From Thermofilum sp. NZ13 (GTDB taxonomy: Archaea > Thermoproteota > Thermoprotei > Thermofilales > Thermofilaceae), in contig NDWX01000010.1 of assembly GCA_002855745.1 (NCBI GenBank), positions 1 to 64,000 on the forward strand: a stretch of 64,000 bases of DNA, in the 5' to 3' direction. Both the position numbers and the translations under genes were made by a program. Below the pieces are notes generated by a model. That model saw only the letters and a list, made by a program, of their open reading frames with translations. It made no database searches and was not told the origin of the DNA. Shown here in pieces: positions 61,372-64,000 of this stretch (positions are counted from its first letter, which is position 1; every line of letters begins with the position of its first letter).

Positions 61372-61845
61372 TCAGATAGGTTTATCGTCCTTTGAGGCCT
61401 GTTTAACTTTCTCCAACACGCGTACTTCTCTTATCAAGGTGTAAGGATACTGGCCTCTACCGTCTTTCTCCAGGGATTTTACCATATCCCACACCGTCAA
61501 GAGCGCCACGGTAACGCCCGTCAAAGCCTCCATTTCGACTCCCGTCTTTGAGGTGGTTTTAACAGTGACCGTTGCCTCCACACCATCCTCTGTTAAATCG
61601 AAGTCGACCTCCACGCCGGTTATTGGAATTGGGTGACAGAGCGGGAGTATCTCCCAAGTCTTCTTCACTGCAAGTATCGCTGCCACGCGCGCCACGTTCA
61701 GCACGTCGCCTTTTGGAACCTTCCCCTCCAGTATAGCTTTTACCGTTTCTTTCTTCAGTTGAATGAAACCGCTAGCAGTAGCCTCTCTGTAGACTTCAGG
61801 TTTCTCCGTTATGTCCACCATCTTCACTCCTATTTTGCCGCTCAT
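61372..61845 (-). CDS. moaC: Cyclic pyranopterin monophosphate synthase MoaC
   Basis: The 157-residue enzyme works at the first stage of molybdenum/tungsten cofactor synthesis. Conserved parts are MVDITEKPEVYREATASG, KGDVLNVARVAAILAVKKT, LPLCHPIPITGVEVDF and GVEMEALTGVTVALLTVWDMVKSLEK. It overlaps moaB by 4 bp on the same strand and converges on the MoaD-MoaE gene. Confidence 0.95.
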   Translation of the reverse strand: MSGKIGVKMVDITEKPEVYREATASGFIQLKKETVKAILEGKVPKGDVLNVARVAAILAVKKTWEILPLCHPIPITGVEVDFDLTEDGVEATVTVKTTSKTGVEMEALTGVTVALLTVWDMVKSLEKDGRGQYPYTLIREVRVLEKVKQASKDDKPI

Positions 61846-62375
61846 ACGGCTCGCCTCGCTAGGCTTAAGACGTGGCCAGCCTCTGGGACGATGAGTTCCC
61901 TTAAAGCGGTCTCGACAGCCCCCGGCGACCCAGGAATACAGAAGATAATTTTACCGCGTACAATCCCGGCGGTGGAGTTAGAGAGGAAACTGGATGAGCC
62001 GGCTTCCTTAAAGCTCACAAACCTGAATAGGTCCCCAAACCCTTCTAGCTCTTTTTCAAACAAAGGTCTCACAGTTTGAACAGTTAGATCGTCTGGCGTG
62101 GGTCCTGTGCCCCCGCTTACGATGATCTCATCAACGTCCGGCTCATTCAATAGAGTATCTATTGCTAAGAGAATAAGACGAGGGTTGTCAGGGACGAGAA
62201 CATAACGCGTCAACTTATGACCACTCCTTTCAATTATCTCCCTCGCTTTCATGAAGGAAACATCTTCCACGCTCCCTCCCATCCGCGAGGCGAGATACCT
62301 AGATGTGCTCACAGTTACAAATGCAAATCTTACAGTGGTTGGAGCCTCCTTTTTATGTACCTCGATCGTAGTCAT
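61842..62375 (-). CDS. moaB: Molybdopterin adenylyltransferase MoaB
   Basis: The 177-residue protein is an archaeal MoaB, which adenylates molybdopterin. Signature blocks are RFAFVTVSTSRYLAS, the metal-binding VDEIIVSGGTGPTPDDLTVQTVRPL, FRFVSFKEAGSSSFLSNSTAGIVRGKIIFCIPGSPGAVETALRELIVPE. It leads the moaB-moaC operon, with a 4-bp overlap to moaC. Confidence 0.93.
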   Translation of the reverse strand: MTTIEVHKKEAPTTVRFAFVTVSTSRYLASRMGGSVEDVSFMKAREIIERSGHKLTRYVLVPDNPRLILLAIDTLLNEPDVDEIIVSGGTGPTPDDLTVQTVRPLFEKELEGFGDLFRFVSFKEAGSSSFLSNSTAGIVRGKIIFCIPGSPGAVETALRELIVPEAGHVLSLARRAV

Positions 62376-62454
62376 TGTAGGAGCTTTCTCAAGGGTGTCT
62401 AAAATAATTTAGCCTTAGAGAAACGTTTTATATCATTCACTATCGAGTACGCAT

Positions 62455-63057
62455 GTGGAGCAAGAGAGGGGCGCTGAAAGAGAACCCTTTAGAGGAAAAT
62501 TAGCAGGGGGCTATGTAGTTGTATGCGGCGAGGAGGCGGTCTCCTTTCTGGCTGAGAGAGGTTATGGTCTACGAGAGGCTGAGTGTCTTAAGTTGTCGCT
62601 CCTAGAGGCTGCTTACCTTACGTATAGAGGGTTGCTACTGGCTGTTGATGATTCGGGTGAAGAGCTCCACTTTGACTCCATAGTAACTTTGGGGGGCAAG
62701 GCCGATCCTGACTTTTGGACGAAGCTCAACGTGTATTCGGATCTAAGAAACCGTGCTCTTATGGTTTTTCCTGGTGTTGCTCCCTTGGAATTTCTTATTG
62801 ACTGGAAGAAGAAGGATAAGGTGCGAAGATACCTTGTGAGGGTCGTGAAGGAAGGAGCTAGGCTTAGTTTTAAGGAGTTTGAGGAAATGTTTCGAAGAGC
62901 GCTTGAGAGCGATCGGGAACTCGTATTGGCAATAGTTGATAAAGAGGGGGTTATCTCATACTATACCGTAGAGGGTGTGTTGCGTGGCAAGCTCCCAGAA
63001 GTTGAAGATCGTGACAAGGTACAAACTGAGCAAGAAGGACAAGAAAGCGCTTTTTGA
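62455..63057 (+). CDS. tRNA-splicing endonuclease, probably non-catalytic subunit
   Basis: The 200-residue protein has the EndA fold order: N-terminal domain, then NVYSDLRNRALMVFPG, RRYLVRVVKEGARLSFKEFEEMF and the closing strand LVLAIVDKEGVISYYTV. In active EndA the central motif is HSxYLV with a catalytic His, and a Lys precedes LAIVD. Here the His position reads RR in KVRRYLV and the Lys position reads DREL in SDRELVLAIVD, so the catalytic triad is missing. This fits the structural beta subunit of the crenarchaeal (alpha-beta)2 enzyme, whose catalytic partner lies elsewhere. GTG 62455 follows a CGTTTTATATC box. The last 24 codons overlap the PUA gene. Confidence 0.72.
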   Translation: MEQERGAEREPFRGKLAGGYVVVCGEEAVSFLAERGYGLREAECLKLSLLEAAYLTYRGLLLAVDDSGEELHFDSIVTLGGKADPDFWTKLNVYSDLRNRALMVFPGVAPLEFLIDWKKKDKVRRYLVRVVKEGARLSFKEFEEMFRRALESDRELVLAIVDKEGVISYYTVEGVLRGKLPEVEDRDKVQTEQEGQESAF

Positions 63058-63514
63058 GGAAGCCATGAGGGAAGTTGGCGCTGAAGTAGCAGGCTTGATC
63101 AATTCGAGTGAGAACGTGGAAGTGGCCAAGCTAAAGCATGCAAGTCTAACTGAACTTTATTTCGTTGACGGGATGGTCACCTTAGCCAGGTTCGAAAAGG
63201 CGGGTCTGATCCCAAGCCTCTACCTTATATACCGGAAGGGTATTACTCCCAGCTATCCGTCAGTCTACGTTGACCAAGGGGCCATACCACACATTCTCAA
63301 CGGAGCTGACGTCATGGTTCCGGGCATCAAGATGATCGAGGGCGAATTCGACGCAGGGTCAAAGATCCTCGTGAGGGATCACGATAAAGGTAGGGTAATC
63401 GCAATAGGAGTCAGCTTGATGTCGTCACAAGAGTTGAGAGCTGTGCATAAGGGTAAAGCCATTAAAAACCTGCACTACCTCAATGACGATATATGGCAGC
63501 TTTCCCTGTCTTAA
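62984..63514 (+). CDS. PUA-domain RNA-binding protein (MCT-1-like)
   Basis: The protein of about 176 residues has a pre-PUA N-terminal part (VTRYKLSKKDKKALFEE, SENVEVAKLKHASLTELYF) and a C-terminal PUA domain (YPSVYVDQGAIPHILNGADVMVPGI, GSKILVRDHDKGRVIAIGVSLMSSQE). It resembles archaeal and eukaryotic MCT-1/density-regulated-type translation factors. GTG 62984 is preferred; GTG 62975 adds three residues. Its start lies 74 bp inside the upstream EndA-like gene in another frame, so translation is coupled. The 3' end overlaps the beta-CASP gene by 4 bp. Confidence 0.83.
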   Translation: MASSQKLKIVTRYKLSKKDKKALFEEAMREVGAEVAGLINSSENVEVAKLKHASLTELYFVDGMVTLARFEKAGLIPSLYLIYRKGITPSYPSVYVDQGAIPHILNGADVMVPGIKMIEGEFDAGSKILVRDHDKGRVIAIGVSLMSSQELRAVHKGKAIKNLHYLNDDIWQLSLS

Positions 63515-64000
63515 ACTACCCGAACACTCTCCGCATTCTGCGGGGCCAACACATTGAAGTTCAAGTGGGTTTTCTTCCTGAACCAGTCGCTGAGAAGATA
63601 GGATCGAAACTCTTCAATCTTGCTTCTCTCGCCGTGATTCAGTATCACTGTTCGCGGGGTAGGCTCAACTCTTCTTAGGTAGGCCTCTAGCTGCCTTCTG
63701 TCGCTGTGGCCTGAGAAACCTTCAACTCTGTACACGCCCATCTTCAACTCCTTTGTGACAACCCTGCCTCCCTCATCAAGGAACGTCAATTTCCGCAGTC
63801 CCTGAAGTATCTTTCTTCCAAGCGTACCCTCAACTTGGTAGCTCACAAATACCAAGCTACTATTGGCGTCGTCTGAAAGTATCTTCAGGTATTCGAGCAC
63901 AGGACCACCCGTGAGCATACCGGAAGTTGCTAGGATTACCGCTGGTCTTGTGCTGGCCACCTCTTCCTTGTTTTCACCGCGGTAGATGTGTATGTTTTCG
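63511..64000 (-). CDS. Beta-CASP metallo-beta-lactamase nuclease, 3' part only
   Basis: The gene runs off the right edge; only the C-terminal 163 codons are in view. They include the beta-CASP motif ILATSGMLTGGPVLEYLK, then VEGFSGHSDRRQLEAYL (motif C region, GHSD in place of the more common AHAD) and the LNHGE motif. This is the archaeal CPSF73-like/RNase J-like group that cleaves or degrades RNA and can terminate transcription. aCPSF1 and aCPSF2 cannot be separated without the N-terminus, where KH domains may or may not be present. The frame is open through 64000, so the GTG near 63960 is internal. Confidence 0.85.
   Translation of the reverse strand, partial: ENIHIYRGENKEEVASTRPAVILATSGMLTGGPVLEYLKILSDDANSSLVFVSYQVEGTLGRKILQGLRKLTFLDEGGRVVTKELKMGVYRVEGFSGHSDRRQLEAYLRRVEPTPRTVILNHGERSKIEEFRSYLLSDWFRKKTHLNFNVLAPQNAESVRVV

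Overview
The window looks like chromosomal DNA of a hyperthermophilic, anaerobic member of the Thermoproteota (Crenarchaeota), most likely Thermofilum or a close relative. The basis is: archaeal promoters (TTTAWA boxes about 26 nt before leaderless starts), L21e, L35Ae and S17e ribosomal proteins, RNA polymerase subunit Rpo4 and a probable Rpo8/RpoG (a crenarchaeal/korarchaeal subunit), a Pus10 pseudouridine synthase, an intron-containing tRNA-Leu, a two-Cys-pair protein disulfide oxidoreductase, an A-type ATP synthase, an ADP-forming acyl-CoA synthetase and an archaeal histone (present in Thermofilum-like lineages, absent from Sulfolobales). The assignment is an inference from gene content; no search was run.

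Region 1 (1-12.2 kb) is accessory. It opens with six degenerate, regularly spaced palindromes (8-320), then the wreck of a SWIM zinc-finger gene (527-1804). Next come a membrane-anchored beta-propeller-like protein with a cytosolic zinc ribbon (2054-4273), a 1437-residue P-loop/coiled-coil/helical-repeat protein (4422-8735), a decayed stretch (8.7-9.6 kb), a large secreted protein (9637-11763) and a small probable winged-helix regulator.

Region 2 (12.3-18.7 kb) carries a probable Rpo8 gene, then a cell-surface group: transglutaminase-like protein, zinc-ribbon membrane protein, M48 membrane protease and a secreted protein with two carboxypeptidase-regulatory-like domains.

Region 3 (18.7-36.4 kb) is informational and energetic: tRNA-Asn, rpo4-DUF655-pus10, L21e, tRNA-Leu with a 19-nt intron, S17e, histone, ATP synthase A-B-D-C on the plus strand facing K and I on the minus strand, an acyl-CoA synthetase alpha subunit, class III ribonucleotide reductase, a PPP phosphatase, an EamA half-transporter and an unlisted 49-56 residue membrane protein.

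Region 4 (36.4-64 kb) is dense housekeeping: ThiI-rhodanese, M28 peptidase, HypF, a possible C/D box sRNA, L35Ae, a 13-cysteine protein, UxaE-like epimerase, ASCH protein, ValRS, PDO with a natural seven-histidine tail, RpiA, an Sfm1-like SPOUT methyltransferase, pyruvate kinase, an SF2 helicase, a VTT membrane protein, PRPP synthase, NurA-HerA, M20 peptidase, a MoaD-MoaE fusion, MoaC, MoaB, a catalytically dead EndA-type subunit, a PUA protein and the 3' part of a beta-CASP nuclease. RpiA and PRPP synthase form and activate ribose 5-phosphate, NrdD makes deoxynucleotides, and pyruvate kinase with acyl-CoA synthetase gives substrate-level ATP. MoaD/E, MoaC and MoaB serve molybdenum/tungsten cofactor synthesis, and HypF implies a [NiFe] hydrogenase elsewhere in the genome.
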